A stretch of DNA of 64,000 nt from an uncultured Rhodospirillales bacterium (GCA_903828515.1 CAIKMD010000007.1:1458706-1522705); one strand, 5' to 3'. Counted from the stretch's first letter, positions 25,271 through 35,156 are shown. The notes: generated by a model not told the origin, from the letters alone. Numbers and translations are program-made.

Positions 25271-26250
25271 GTCCGGATAATCCCGGCGAAGAGGGCGGCA
25301 TCGACATTGCCGCCCGAGGCGACGACAACCACCGTCTTGCCGCCGAGGTCGATTTTTCCGCTGATCGCCGCCGCGAGCGCGGCGGCCCCGCCGGGTTCGA
25401 CCACCAGTTTGTAATTCTCGAACGCGACGCGCATCGCCGCGCGCACTTCGTCGTCGCTGACCGCGAAGCCGCCGGCGAGATAGCGTTGCGCGAGCGGAAA
25501 GGTGATCGCGCCGGGTGTCGGCGCGAGCAGCGCATCGCAGATCGAGCGGGCGGCCGGATCGTTGTCGAGGCGATGTCCCGCGACGAGCGAGCGCCGCATG
25601 TCGTCGAGGCCTTCGGGCTCGGCGCTGTAGATTTGGGTGCGCGGACTCGCGGCGGACAGGGCGATGGCGCAGCCCGATACCAGGCCGCCGCCGCTGCAAC
25701 TCACGATGACCGCATCGAGGTCGAGGCCGCGCGCGGCGGCTTCGTCGGCGATTTCGAGACCGACCGTGCCCTGGCCGGCGATGACATCGACATGGTCGTA
25801 AGGCGGCAGCAACAGGGCGCCACGTTCTTGCGCGATGCGCGCGCCGATCGCCTCGCGATTCTCCGCATAGCGGTCGTAGAGCACGATCTCGGCGCCGTAG
25901 GCGCGCGTGTTGGCGATCTTCATCGCGGGCGCGTCGGCCGGCATCACGATCACCGACGGCATGCCGAGCAGGGTTGCCGCCGCCGCCACGCCTTGCGCGT
26001 GATTGCCGGACGAGTAGGCGACAACTCCGGCGGCGCGACGATCGGGCGGAACCTGCGCCAGCGCGTTATAGGCGCCGCGGAACTTGAACGAGCCGGTGCG
26101 TTGCAGGCATTCGGCTTTGATCAGCAGTCGACCACCGAGCCGCGCATCGATCAGGGATGAGGACAAGAGCGGGGTTGCGATCGTCTTGCCCGCGAGCCGC
26201 GTGGCGGCGGCGCGGATGGCATTCGCATCGGGCAAGGGTGCGCCCGTCAT
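25267..26250 (-). CDS. PLP-dependent threonine/serine dehydratase
   Basis: A 327-residue fold-type II PLP enzyme that deaminates threonine or serine to the 2-keto acid. RTGSFKFRGAYNAL carries the Schiff-base Lys56, and SCSGGGLVSG binds the cofactor phosphate. SSGNHAQGVA is the substrate-carboxylate loop. There is no C-terminal ACT-like domain, so it is the short catabolic form rather than feedback-regulated IlvA. It follows the lytic transglycosylase gene by three bases on the same strand and is probably co-transcribed. Confidence 0.9.
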   Translation of the reverse strand: MTGAPLPDANAIRAAATRLAGKTIATPLLSSSLIDARLGGRLLIKAECLQRTGSFKFRGAYNALAQVPPDRRAAGVVAYSSGNHAQGVAAAATLLGMPSVIVMPADAPAMKIANTRAYGAEIVLYDRYAENREAIGARIAQERGALLLPPYDHVDVIAGQGTVGLEIADEAAARGLDLDAVIVSCSGGGLVSGCAIALSAASPRTQIYSAEPEGLDDMRRSLVAGHRLDNDPAARSICDALLAPTPGAITFPLAQRYLAGGFAVSDDEVRAAMRVAFENYKLVVEPGGAAALAAAISGKIDLGGKTVVVVASGGNVDAALFAGIIRT

Positions 26251-26253
26251 GGT

Positions 26254-28212
26254 TCAGCGCTTCAGGTCGCCCGCGAGCGAAAACGTCGCCATGTGCGTGC
26301 CGAGGCGCATGCGATAGATCTGCAAATTCTCCATCACGCGCTGAACGTAATTGCGGGTTTCGGTGAAGGGAATGCGTTCGATCCAATCGATCACGTCGGC
26401 TTCGGGCGCGCGCGGATCGCCGTGGCTCTGCATCCATTGATGGACGCGCGCGGGCCCCGCGTTGTAGGCGGCGACCGCGAGAACGTAAGAGCCGGAGAAA
26501 TTATCGACCAGCGAATCCAGATAGGCGCGGCCGAGGGTGACGTTGTAGGCGAGATCGGTGGTCAGGCGCGATTGCGAGAAGGGCAGATTGAGAATCTTGG
26601 CGACCCGGCTTGCCGTGGCGGGCATCAACTGCATCAACCCGAGGGCACCGGCTTTGCTGACCGCGCCGCGATCGAAGGCGCTTTCCTGGCGTGTCATCGC
26701 GAGCACCATCGGCGCTTCGGTCGCGCCGCCCGCCGGCAACTCGGTCACCGGATATCCTTCGTCGAGCAGGGTGACGCCGGCATAACTCGCGCGCTTCGCG
26801 GTGGTGACGCCGATATCCGGTCGGTCGAGCGCCCGCGCCAAGCGCGCGGCCTGCGCGAAATCCACATCGCTTTGCACGGTCTCGGATAGCCGGCGCAGGA
26901 ACGTCGGAAGATTGTCGGTGTCGCCGATCTGGGCGAGGTCGCGCGCGACGCGAACCAGTTCGTTGCTCTCGAACGAGGCGATCTCGGCGGCGGTCGGGGC
27001 GGGTTCCTTGTAGGACATCGCCAACTGGGTGTTGCCGATATGGGCGGCGGCGAGCTGGCCGTAATAGGTCGTGAGCTGCGGCGCGGCGATGCCGTACCAA
27101 GTGGCGGCTAGCTGCGCCTGGTTCATGCTTTCGGCCGCGCGTCCGGCCCAATAGGCGCCGCGCGCCATGCTGATCGGCAGCTTCACGTCGCCGTAGAGTT
27201 TGACGAAATGGTTGTACGCGAGGTCGGGCTGGTTGAGCTGGCGCAGCGCGATCCAGCCGGCGAGAAATTCGAGTTCGGCGAAAGTCTGCCCGCCGGCACG
27301 GCCGTTCGTCGCCGCCAGCTTGTAGGCGCGCGGGGCCTGGTTATCGTCGAGCAAACGTCGCGCGAGGATCAGACGTTCGGTGTCCCACGCGGCGGGTCGG
27401 CCGAGATTGGCCGGCGCGTGTTCGAGAATGCTCGCTGCGTCTTCATCCATGTCCTTGTGGCGACGCCAGCGCATGCGCTCGAACAACAGCCCCGGATCGT
27501 TCTGCAGTGAGGCGGGCACATGCGCGACGAGGGTTTCGACGCCGGGTTTCATCTGCGCGAGGCCGATGCGTGCCTGAGCCAGCGCGGCCGTATCGGGGCC
27601 CACATGATTCATCATGTGCTTGGCTTCTTCGTACTGGCCGTCCCAGATCAGGCGATCGAGCCGGCGCGAATTATCTTCGCCGCGCAGCACGTCGCGATAA
27701 CGCTCGAGCATCAATTTCTCTTCGACGGCGGAGAAATCGTTGTCGATCCAGGTCTGCCGGATGATGCGGGCGGCGTCGTCGGCGTGGCCGATCTCGTTCC
27801 AGATCGCGGCCTCGCGCAATTTCGCCGGTGCCGATACCGGCGGATGCGCGACGAACCAGCTTTCGACCTGTGCATCGGAGGCGGAGCCGATCGAATCTTC
27901 GGCGCGCTGGCGCAGCTGTTTCTGCCCCGGCCAGTCCTTGTGCGAGTCCGCGAAGGAGGTGATGTCCGAGAAATTCGCGCCGGGCATCGACCGCATCAAC
28001 TGCAGCCAGCGCAGCACGGTGCCGGGCAGGGGGTCGGTGGCGGTCGCGGCAAGCCGCTGGGCGTTGGCCCAGTCGCTCTTTTTCGCGGCGGCGAACGCTT
28101 CGACGTAAATTTTACGATCGCCGTCGGACAACGGCGCCGCGACGGCGCGGTCGGCGCAACAAAGCGCCAGCACCATGATCGCAGCGATCCGTAAGCCCCG
28201 CTCGAGCGTCAT
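26254..28212 (-). CDS. Soluble lytic murein transglycosylase (Slt-like)
   Basis: A 652-residue periplasmic enzyme that cleaves the MurNAc-GlcNAc bond with 1,6-anhydro formation. A signal peptide is followed by a long alpha-helical superhelix (about 30-480) and a C-terminal SLT domain. MTRQESAFDRGAVSKAGALG carries the catalytic Glu (about 510), followed by GLMQLMPATA and AAYNAGPARV, the family's other motifs. The ATG at 28212 gives a clean signal peptide (RGLRIAAIMVLALCC). It is divergent from dapA with a 136-base shared promoter region. Confidence 0.93.
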   Translation of the reverse strand: MTLERGLRIAAIMVLALCCADRAVAAPLSDGDRKIYVEAFAAAKKSDWANAQRLAATATDPLPGTVLRWLQLMRSMPGANFSDITSFADSHKDWPGQKQLRQRAEDSIGSASDAQVESWFVAHPPVSAPAKLREAAIWNEIGHADDAARIIRQTWIDNDFSAVEEKLMLERYRDVLRGEDNSRRLDRLIWDGQYEEAKHMMNHVGPDTAALAQARIGLAQMKPGVETLVAHVPASLQNDPGLLFERMRWRRHKDMDEDAASILEHAPANLGRPAAWDTERLILARRLLDDNQAPRAYKLAATNGRAGGQTFAELEFLAGWIALRQLNQPDLAYNHFVKLYGDVKLPISMARGAYWAGRAAESMNQAQLAATWYGIAAPQLTTYYGQLAAAHIGNTQLAMSYKEPAPTAAEIASFESNELVRVARDLAQIGDTDNLPTFLRRLSETVQSDVDFAQAARLARALDRPDIGVTTAKRASYAGVTLLDEGYPVTELPAGGATEAPMVLAMTRQESAFDRGAVSKAGALGLMQLMPATASRVAKILNLPFSQSRLTTDLAYNVTLGRAYLDSLVDNFSGSYVLAVAAYNAGPARVHQWMQSHGDPRAPEADVIDWIERIPFTETRNYVQRVMENLQIYRMRLGTHMATFSLAGDLKR

Positions 28213-28348
28213 TCGTTTCCTAAATTCCCCGTTTCAATATTCTAGCCGCAAGCGGCGGTAAAACAACGAATTTCGGCCTTGTTGCCGCGCCCCATCGCAT
28301 GCCCTATCGTCGCGTCTTCCGGCAGATTTCCGGGAGCGGAGGCCCGTT

Positions 28349-29224
28349 ATGCTGAAAGGATCGATGGTTGCGCTGATCACGCCGTTCCGAAACGGAGCGG
28401 TGGACGATAAGGCGTTCCAAAGTTTCGTCGAGTGGCAGATCGGGCAGGGCACGCACGGCGTGATCCCGGTCGGCACGACCGGCGAATCCCCGACCCTGAG
28501 CCATGCCGAGCACAAACACGTCGTCGAACTCTGTATCGAGGTGGCGAAAGGCCGGATTCCGGTCATCGCGGGCACCGGCTCGAATTCCACCGAGGAAGCG
28601 ATCGATTTCACGCGGCACGCGAAAGAGGCCGGTGCCGATGCGGCGCTGGTCGTGACGCCTTATTACAACAAGCCGACGCAGGAAGGCCTCTATCAGCACT
28701 ACAAGGCGATCAACGACGCGGTCGACCTGCCGATCGTGATCTACAACATTCCGGGGCGCAGCGTCGTCGACATGAGCATCGCGACGATGGCGCGGCTCGC
28801 CAAACTGCCGAACATCGTTGGCGTCAAGGACGCGACGAACGATCTGGCCCGGCCGTTGCGCACGCGCGCCGAAATCGGTGACGATTTCTCGATGCTGTCG
28901 GGCGAAGACGCGACGGTCCTGGCGTTTCTGGCTCAGGGCGGCGACGGCTGCATCTCGGTGACCGCCAATGTCGCGCCGCGCGCCTGCGCCGACATGCACG
29001 AGGCTTGGCAGAAGGGCGACACCGCCGCGGCGATGAAGATCAACGCGCGACTGCTGCCGCTGCACGACGCGATGTTCTGCGAAGCGAGCCCGGCGCCGGT
29101 TAAATACGCGGCCTCGCTGATCGGCAAATCCAGCACCGAGGTACGGCTTCCCCTGGTGCCGGCCAGTCCCCAGGCGCAGGAGACGGTCCGCGCCGCCATG
29201 CGCTCGGCGGGCGTGCTCAACTAA
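28349..29224 (+). CDS. dapA: 4-hydroxy-tetrahydrodipicolinate synthase
   Basis: A 291-residue enzyme that condenses pyruvate with aspartate semialdehyde in lysine and diaminopimelate synthesis. Lys160 in [10 protein letters not shown] forms the Schiff base, Tyr132 in IYNIPGRS is the catalytic tyrosine, and [10 protein letters not shown] (42-51) is the substrate loop. TPYYNKPTQ and [16 protein letters not shown] are also conserved. The length is normal. smpB follows after ten bases, the usual alphaproteobacterial pair. Confidence 0.96.
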   Translation: MLKGSMVALITPFRNGAVDDKAFQSFVEWQIGQGTHGVIPVGTTGESPTLSHAEHKHVVELCIEVAKGRIPVIAGTGSNSTEEAIDFTRHAKEAGADAALVVTPYYNKPTQEGLYQHYKAINDAVDLPIVIYNIPGRSVVDMSIATMARLAKLPNIVGVKDATNDLARPLRTRAEIGDDFSMLSGEDATVLAFLAQGGDGCISVTANVAPRACADMHEAWQKGDTAAAMKINARLLPLHDAMFCEASPAPVKYAASLIGKSSTEVRLPLVPASPQAQETVRAAMRSAGVLN

Positions 29225-29234
29225 CTGCGCACTG

Positions 29235-29705
29235 ATGGCGGCATTACGCGGAGACGAGCGTTACGTCGCGCAAAACCGGCGGGCGCGCCACGACTATCTG
29301 ATCGAGGAAAACATCGAGGCCGGCATGCAATTGACCGGCACCGAGGTCAAGATGCTACGTCGGGGCATGGGCTCGATCGCCGAGGCTTACGCGGCCGAGC
29401 AGGGCGGCGAGCTTTATCTGATCAACGCGCATATTCCGGAATACGCCGCCGCCCGGGTCAATCACGAGCCGCGCCGCGCGCGCAAACTTCTGCTGCGCCG
29501 TCGCGAGATCGACAAGCTCCTTGGCGCGATCAAGCGCGACGGCATCACCGTGGTGCCGCTCTCGATCTATTTCAACGATCGCGGCCGGGCCAAGATCGAT
29601 CTCGGCATCGCCAAGGGCAAACGGAAATCCGACAAGCGCGAAGCCGAGAAGGCGCGCGACTGGCAACGCTCGCGCGCGCGAATCATGCGCGAACATCGAG
29701 ACTAA
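29235..29705 (+). CDS. smpB: tmRNA-binding protein SmpB
   Basis: A 156-residue partner of tmRNA in rescue of stalled ribosomes. [26 protein letters not shown]-type text gives the OB-fold core, with [10 protein letters not shown] and [22 protein letters not shown] characteristic. The Arg/Lys-rich C-terminal tail ([20 protein letters not shown]) enters the mRNA channel. The gene shortly follows dapA. The tmRNA gene itself is not in the window. Confidence 0.96.
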   Translation: MAALRGDERYVAQNRRARHDYLIEENIEAGMQLTGTEVKMLRRGMGSIAEAYAAEQGGELYLINAHIPEYAAARVNHEPRRARKLLLRRREIDKLLGAIKRDGITVVPLSIYFNDRGRAKIDLGIAKGKRKSDKREAEKARDWQRSRARIMREHRD

Positions 29706-29709
29706 GAGT

Positions 29710-29738
29710 CCTCTCCGCGCTTGCGGTGAGGGTAAGGT
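29710..29738. repeat. Partial copy of the intergenic repeat seen near 1342
   Basis: Bases 29710-29726 are identical to 1342-1358, and the flank continues as TGAGGGTAAGGTG, similar to GGGTGAGGTG in the first copy but lacking the GGAGAGG arm. It sits between the convergent smpB and uracil-DNA glycosylase genes. It may be a decayed copy of the same element. Confidence 0.6.
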
Positions 29739-29744
29739 GTTCGT

Positions 29745-30380
29745 CTATTTATCCAGCTCGTCGCGCAAATCGGCCACCACGCGCTCGAACATCGGGGTCG
29801 TGAGGCGGCCGGTGTTCGTGTTGTAGCGCGAGCAGTGATAGCTGTTATGCAGCGTGATCCCGTTGGGCAGTTTGTGGATCGCGCCGTGCTCGAACTTGAC
29901 GGCGGATTTGCGCTGACCCAGCGCGTTCAGCACCGCGCCGTGCGAGACGAGGCCCAGGATCATGATCGCCTTCAAGCGCCGCATGGCCGCGATCTCGGCC
30001 TTGAGGAACTGGTTGCAGGCATTGAGCTCGACCGGCAGCGGTTTGTTCGCCGGCGGCACGCAACGCGCGGCGTTGCTGATGCGGCAATCGACGAGCGTCA
30101 ACCCGTCATCGGCGCGTTCGTCATAGCGGCCGCGCGCGAAATGGAATTTGAGCAACGTCGCGTAGAGAAGATCGCCGGCCCAGTCGCCGGTGAAGGGGCG
30201 TCCGGTGCGGTTGGCGCCTTGCAGGCCCGGCGCGAGGCCGACGATCAGCAAACGTGAATCGAGCGTGCCGAAGGCGGGGACGGGCGCGTTATGCCAATCG
30301 GGATGCGCCGCGCGCTGCGTTGTCCGAAAATCGACAAGGCGCGGACAGAGTGGACAGTCGCGACCGGGATCGAGCGTCAC
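29745..30380 (-). CDS. Uracil-DNA glycosylase, family 5-like
   Basis: A 211-residue iron-sulfur DNA repair enzyme. Cys9 and Cys12 (CPLC) plus two later Cys residues (DCRISNAARCVPP) fit the [4Fe-4S] ligands. GLAPGLQGANRTGRPFTGD (49-67) is motif 1 of the UdgB-type family, and HNSYHCSRYNTNTGRLT contains the second motif. The start is GTG at 30380; the upstream open frame overlaps the neighbouring gene and is not conserved. It follows the NYN gene by 17 bases on the same strand. Confidence 0.88.
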   Translation of the reverse strand: MTLDPGRDCPLCPRLVDFRTTQRAAHPDWHNAPVPAFGTLDSRLLIVGLAPGLQGANRTGRPFTGDWAGDLLYATLLKFHFARGRYDERADDGLTLVDCRISNAARCVPPANKPLPVELNACNQFLKAEIAAMRRLKAIMILGLVSHGAVLNALGQRKSAVKFEHGAIHKLPNGITLHNSYHCSRYNTNTGRLTTPMFERVVADLRDELDK

Positions 30381-30397
30381 AGTCCGAACTTTACGCG

Positions 30398-30979
30398 TCA
30401 GGCGTCGTTGTTGGTGTATTGCTGATCGCGTTGATGATTGTGGGCGCGCATGATCAGCGGGCCCAGTTCCTGCAACTCGACGAACACATCGGCCTGGCGG
30501 CGCAATTCGTCCGCGATCATCGGCGGCTGCGAGCGGATGGTCGAGACGACGGTCACGCGCACGCCCTTGCGCTGCACGGCTTCGACGAGGCGACGGAAAT
30601 CGCCGTCGCCCGAGAACAGCACGATGTGGTCGAGATGCGGCGCCATTTCCATCACGTCGATGGCGAGTTCGATGTCCATGTTGCCCTTGAGCTTGCGGCG
30701 GCCCATTGCGTCGGTGAATTCCTTGGTCGGCTTCGTGACCATCGTGTAACCGTTGTAGTCGAGCCAATCGACGAGCGGGCGCAGCGGCGAATATTCCTGA
30801 TCCTCGATCAGCGCGGTGTAATAGAACGCGCGGATCAAGCGTCCCTTGTCGCCGAAAACATGCAGCAGCCGCCGGTAATCGATATCGAAACCGAGCGCGC
30901 GCGCGGCGGCGTAGAGATTGGCGCCGTCGATGAACAAAGCGATTTTTTCTTCGGGGTAAAACGTCACGTCAAATGCCAT
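30398..30979 (-). CDS. NYN domain protein (LabA/DUF88 family)
   Basis: A 193-residue PIN-like predicted ribonuclease. The acidic metal site is seen in ALFIDGANLY (Asp18), GNMDIELAIDVM and LFSGDGDFRRLV. The ATG at 30979 is preceded by GGAG at a good distance. Members are thought to act on RNA, though few have been characterised. It sits upstream of the uracil-DNA glycosylase gene in a probable operon. Confidence 0.9.
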   Translation of the reverse strand: MAFDVTFYPEEKIALFIDGANLYAAARALGFDIDYRRLLHVFGDKGRLIRAFYYTALIEDQEYSPLRPLVDWLDYNGYTMVTKPTKEFTDAMGRRKLKGNMDIELAIDVMEMAPHLDHIVLFSGDGDFRRLVEAVQRKGVRVTVVSTIRSQPPMIADELRRQADVFVELQELGPLIMRAHNHQRDQQYTNNDA

Positions 30980-31176
30980 GCGGGCAAACTCCGACAATAC
31001 GCAAAGTATCGGAGCATTTGGCGCGTTCCGCCGATGCAGGTCAAGCTGCGACGGAGAATTCGCGGCGAGGTGTTTCTTTTATGGGCAAGTACCTTAATAT
31101 GAATTCATCTTGAGTGGGCCGCCGCGACGCCCGTCGATTGGACGGCTTCGCGCATACGGGGAGGGAATAACGACCG

Positions 31177-32151
31177 ATGCAGCCTTTTGTTGCAAAGATG
31201 CGAACGAGGGTGATCGTCGCCGCCATTGCCGGCGCGACGATGACGAGCGCCGCGCGCGCCGCCGATCATCTCAATGTCGGGGATCCGTCGGTTCAAGCCT
31301 TTTCGTTCGTCGCGCTCGATATCGGATTGAAGTACGGGCTGTTTCAGAAATACGGCATCGAGTTCGATCGTATCTCGGTGTCGGGCAGCGCGAAGCTTCA
31401 CCAGGCGATGACGGCTAACTCCATCGATATCGGCGTCGGTTCCGGTTCCGATATGGCGTTTCTGGTCAAGGGCGCGCCTGAAATCGCGGTCGCCGCGATG
31501 GCAGGTCCGCCGCTGCTGTTCGGCTTCGATGTCCGTTATGACGCGCCCTATAAAGGTCCCGCCGATCTGAAGGGCGCGCGCTTCGGCATTTCGACCGTCG
31601 GTTCGTCCACTGAGTGGATGGTGCGCCGACTGGCGCAACAGCAGGGCTGGGCGCCGTCGGATTACACGATGATCACGGTCGGCGCCGAAACGCCGGGACA
31701 GACTGCCGCGCTGCTGACCAATCAGATCGATGTCGTGGTGAGTTCGGCCTCGCTTGGCTTCAATCTCGACGAGCAGAAAAAAGGCAAGATGCTGTTTCCC
31801 GCATCGGAGGTGGTGAAGACCTTCATGCTCCACACGATCTATGCCTCGAGCGGCATGGTGAAGGATCATCCCGATCAGATCCGCCGTTTCCTGCAAGGCT
31901 GGTTCGACACCATCGCCTATATGCGCACGCACAAGCCCGAGACCGTCGAGGCGCAACGCGCCCGCACGCATTTCTCGCAGGTGGTCGAGGATCGCGAATA
32001 CGATCTGGTGATGCCGATGTTTTCGGATACCGGCAAATTCGATCCGGCCGCGCTTCAGGTGCTCGAGGATTCGTTCATCGATCTGAAGATTCTCGACACC
32101 AAGCCCGATCTCACCAAATACCTGACCGAAGATTTCCTGCCGAAAAAATAA
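31177..32151 (+). CDS. Orphan ABC substrate-binding protein, tandem copy 1
   Basis: A 324-residue periplasmic binding protein of the NMT1/TauA class with signal peptide (VIVAAIAGATMTSA, then ARAA). GSGSDMAFLVKGAPEIAVAAMAGPPLLFGFDV is nearly repeated in the two following genes. It has a GGGGAGGG site ahead of the ATG. No permease or ATPase gene is nearby. It is the most divergent of the three tandem paralogues. Ligand unknown. Confidence 0.88.
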   Translation: MQPFVAKMRTRVIVAAIAGATMTSAARAADHLNVGDPSVQAFSFVALDIGLKYGLFQKYGIEFDRISVSGSAKLHQAMTANSIDIGVGSGSDMAFLVKGAPEIAVAAMAGPPLLFGFDVRYDAPYKGPADLKGARFGISTVGSSTEWMVRRLAQQQGWAPSDYTMITVGAETPGQTAALLTNQIDVVVSSASLGFNLDEQKKGKMLFPASEVVKTFMLHTIYASSGMVKDHPDQIRRFLQGWFDTIAYMRTHKPETVEAQRARTHFSQVVEDREYDLVMPMFSDTGKFDPAALQVLEDSFIDLKILDTKPDLTKYLTEDFLPKK

Positions 32152-32182
32152 CGACAAGCCGGCTCTTAGGGGAGGATCGCTC

Positions 32183-33139
32183 GTGCGCCATCGGTATCGT
32201 GGTTTCGCTTTTGCCGCCGTCCTGGCGTGTGCCGCGACGCCGGCCGCTGCCGACAAATTACGGGTCGGGGTTCCGTCGACCGAGGCGTTCTCGTTCATGA
32301 CCGTCGCTTACGGCGATCATCTCGGCCTGTTCAAAAAGAACGGTGTCGAGGTCGAGCAGGTGACGCTCCTCGGCAGCGCGAAATTGCATCAGGCGATGAT
32401 CGCGGGCGCGATCGATGTCGCGGTCGGCGCGGGTTCGGATTTCCAGTTTCTGGTCAAAGGCGCACCGGAGGTCGCGGTGGCCGCGATGGCCGGTCCACCG
32501 TTGCTGATGGGCTTCATCGTGCCCTATGACTCGCCGGCCAAGACCGCCGACGATCTGCGCGGCAAGAAGATCGGCGTCTCGAGCATGGGCTCGCTCACCG
32601 ATTGGCTGGCGCATCGCCTCGCGCAGGTGAAGGGCTGGAAGCCTGAGGAGCTGATCGAGGTGACGGTCGGCGCCGACAAGACCGCCGAGACGGCCTATAT
32701 CGTCACCCATCAGATCGACGCGATGGTGACGGCGTCCGCCTCGGGCCTGCAACTCGAAGAAACGCAACGCGGACGCTTGTTGTTTCCGGCGTCGGACCTC
32801 GTCGGCGATTTCCTCACCCATGCGATCTACGCGACCAAAGAGGTTCTGCAGAAAGATCCCGATTCCGTGCGCGCGTTTCTCAAAGGCTGGTTCCAGACCA
32901 TCGCCTATGAGCGGGCCCATCGCGACGAGACGATCGAATACGCGGTGACCGCAGTGAAGCGCTCGAAGGCGGTCGAAACCAAGGAATACGATCTGGTGAT
33001 GCCGATGTATTCGGCGGATGGACGGTTTCAGGCGAGCGGCCTGAAAGTTCTCTCGAAGTCGCTGGTCGACTTGAAGCTGCTGGACGCCGAGCCCGACATG
33101 ACGAAATATTATACGGAGGCGTATCTGCCGCCGAAGTAA
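32183..33139 (+). CDS. Orphan ABC substrate-binding protein, tandem copy 2
   Basis: A 318-residue paralogue of its two neighbours. The GTG at 32183 lies behind AGGGGAGGA. The signal peptide ends in CAATPAAA. The mature start DKLRVGVPSTEAFSFM matches copy 3 (DKLRVGIPATEAFSFM) nearly residue for residue. Both keep LGSAKLHQAMIA, the probable ligand-pocket loop, and TKEYDLVMPMY-like text near the end. Copies 2 and 3 are clearly the most recent duplication. Confidence 0.88.
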   Translation: MRHRYRGFAFAAVLACAATPAAADKLRVGVPSTEAFSFMTVAYGDHLGLFKKNGVEVEQVTLLGSAKLHQAMIAGAIDVAVGAGSDFQFLVKGAPEVAVAAMAGPPLLMGFIVPYDSPAKTADDLRGKKIGVSSMGSLTDWLAHRLAQVKGWKPEELIEVTVGADKTAETAYIVTHQIDAMVTASASGLQLEETQRGRLLFPASDLVGDFLTHAIYATKEVLQKDPDSVRAFLKGWFQTIAYERAHRDETIEYAVTAVKRSKAVETKEYDLVMPMYSADGRFQASGLKVLSKSLVDLKLLDAEPDMTKYYTEAYLPPK

Positions 33140-33169
33140 GACAAAAAATAACGAAGGGGAGGGAGGGCC

Positions 33170-34129
33170 ATGAACAATAAAATATCGTTTGGTCTGATTG
33201 CCGCGTTCGCCATGGGGGTCGTCGCGACCCCGGCCTCGGCCGACAAATTACGCGTCGGCATTCCGGCGACCGAGGCCTTCTCGTTCATGCCGGTCGAATT
33301 CGCCGAAAAGCTCGGCATCTATAAAAAGAACGGCGTCGAGGTCGAGCAGGTGGTTCTGCTCGGGAGCGCCAAGCTGCATCAGGCGATGATCGCCGACGCG
33401 ATCGATATCGCCGCCGGCGCGGGCACGGATTTCGTCTTTCTGGTCAAGGGCGCGCCGGAACTCGGCATTGCGGCGACAGCGGGGCCACCGCTCGATATGG
33501 GCTTCATCGTACCCTACGATTCACCGGCCAAGGGTCCCGACGATCTGCGCGGCAAGCGGATCGGCATCTCGACGGTCGGCGCGCTGACCGACTGGCTCGC
33601 CCATCGCCTCGCGCAACTGAAGGGCTGGAAGCCGGATGAACTGATCGAGATCGCCGTCGGCTCGGACAAGGCGGCCGAAGCCTCGTTCATCACGACGCAT
33701 CAGATCGACACGATGATCACGGGCTCGGCTTCGGGGCTGCAATATGAGGAGACCCAGCGCGGGCGACTGTTGTTTCCGGCGTCATTGATTGTCGGTGACT
33801 TTCTCGATCATGCGATCTTCGCGACCAACAACATCATGAAGAAGGACCCGCAGGCGGTTCGTGCCTTCCTCAAAAGCTGGTTCGAGACCATCGCTTATGA
33901 GCGGTCGCATCGCGACGAGACGATCGCCGAGGCGGTGACCCAGATGCGGCGTTCGGTCGCCATCGAGACCAAGGAATACGATCTGGTGACGCAGATGTAT
34001 ATCGCCGACGGTAAATTCCCGGCCAGCGGGCTCAAGATATTGTCGCAGTCTTTCGTCGACCTGAAGCTGCTCGACAGCGAGCCGGACCTGACCAAATACT
34101 ATACCGAGGAATTCCTGCCCAAAATGTGA
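33170..34129 (+). CDS. Orphan ABC substrate-binding protein, tandem copy 3
   Basis: A 319-residue paralogue of copies 1 and 2 with a signal peptide (LIAAFAMGVVATPASA). It has an excellent GGGGAGGGAGG site ahead of the ATG at 33170. Sequence changes relative to copy 2 are spread along the protein, so all three are probably functional receptors with different specificities. The next gene starts 22 bases later, and all four appear to be one transcript. Confidence 0.88.
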   Translation: MNNKISFGLIAAFAMGVVATPASADKLRVGIPATEAFSFMPVEFAEKLGIYKKNGVEVEQVVLLGSAKLHQAMIADAIDIAAGAGTDFVFLVKGAPELGIAATAGPPLDMGFIVPYDSPAKGPDDLRGKRIGISTVGALTDWLAHRLAQLKGWKPDELIEIAVGSDKAAEASFITTHQIDTMITGSASGLQYEETQRGRLLFPASLIVGDFLDHAIFATNNIMKKDPQAVRAFLKSWFETIAYERSHRDETIAEAVTQMRRSVAIETKEYDLVTQMYIADGKFPASGLKILSQSFVDLKLLDSEPDLTKYYTEEFLPKM

Positions 34130-34151
34130 CCGGAAGCGTACGAGGAAGATC

Positions 34152-35141
34152 ATGACATCGAAGCTCAAGCTGACCCTGACCTGCGGCGATTACGAGATCA
34201 CACGGCCGTTGAAGGAGGGCAGGGTCGAACCCGACGGCATCGACCTCACCATGCTGTGCGCGACCTCGTCGCGCGACCGCCACTGGCGGCTCGACCGCAA
34301 CGCCGAATGCGATGCCGGCGAGTTCAACCTCTGCGGCTACTACATGGCGCGCGATCGCGGCCACCCCTACATCGCGCTGCCGATCTTCCTGCATCGGCGG
34401 TTTCGCCACGGCTTCGTGTTCGTCAACGCGCAAAAGGGCATCAAGAAGCCGTCCGACCTGAAGGGCGGCAAGTTCGGCGCCAGCGGCGGGATGCTGGCGG
34501 CGGCCTGCACCTGGATGCGTGGCACGTTGGGCGAGCATTACGGGCTGTCGCACAAGGACGTGACCTGGATCACCGACCACGATCACGACATTCCCTTCGC
34601 CGCGCAGGAAGGTTTCAACATCGAGGTCCTGAAAGAAGGCCCGAGCGTCGAGGAACGCCTGCTCTCGGGCGAGATCGACGCGATGATGTCGGCGAGCATC
34701 CCCGAGCCTCTGATGCGCGGCGACAAGCGCATCGCGCGGCTCTTTCCCGACTACAAGCAGGCCGAGATCGAATATTACAACAAGACCCAGATCCTCCCGA
34801 TCATGCACACGCTGATCATCCGGCAGGACATCGTCGACAAGAATCCCTGGGTTCCCGAAAACCTTGCCTATGCGTTCAACGAATCGAAGAAGGTCGCGCT
34901 CGATCATCTGCGCAATCCGCGCATCCTGCCGATGGCGTTCTACATGAACGCGATGGAAGAGCAGCGTCGTCTGCTCGGCCCCGATCCGTGGCAATACGGT
35001 CTCACCGACATCAACCGCAACAATGTCGCGACAGCGCTTAAATACACGCACGAGCAGGGGCTGGTCTCGAAGCATCCCAAGGTCGAGGAGATGTTCCATC
35101 CCATCGACTCCTGGGCATGGAGCGGTACCCACGGCGTTTGA
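34152..35141 (+). CDS. 4,5-dihydroxyphthalate decarboxylase-like protein (Pht5 family)
   Basis: A 329-residue protein without a signal peptide. LTLTCGDYEITRPLKEGRVE and the run FRHGFVFVNAQKGIKKPSDL match the Pht5-like family, which shares the type 2 binding-protein fold but is cytoplasmic. YYNKTQILPIMHTLIIRQDI is also typical. True 4,5-dihydroxyphthalate decarboxylases work in phthalate catabolism; many relatives have no known substrate. Its link to three binding proteins suggests the same ligand or a metabolite of it. Confidence 0.8.
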   Translation: MTSKLKLTLTCGDYEITRPLKEGRVEPDGIDLTMLCATSSRDRHWRLDRNAECDAGEFNLCGYYMARDRGHPYIALPIFLHRRFRHGFVFVNAQKGIKKPSDLKGGKFGASGGMLAAACTWMRGTLGEHYGLSHKDVTWITDHDHDIPFAAQEGFNIEVLKEGPSVEERLLSGEIDAMMSASIPEPLMRGDKRIARLFPDYKQAEIEYYNKTQILPIMHTLIIRQDIVDKNPWVPENLAYAFNESKKVALDHLRNPRILPMAFYMNAMEEQRRLLGPDPWQYGLTDINRNNVATALKYTHEQGLVSKHPKVEEMFHPIDSWAWSGTHGV

Positions 35142-35156
35142 CCGGGTGAGACGCCG

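Noticed and set aside
1342-29738. CRISPR array from repeated GC-rich units
   Set aside because: The repeats are single, widely separated and palindromic, without regular spacers or cas genes.
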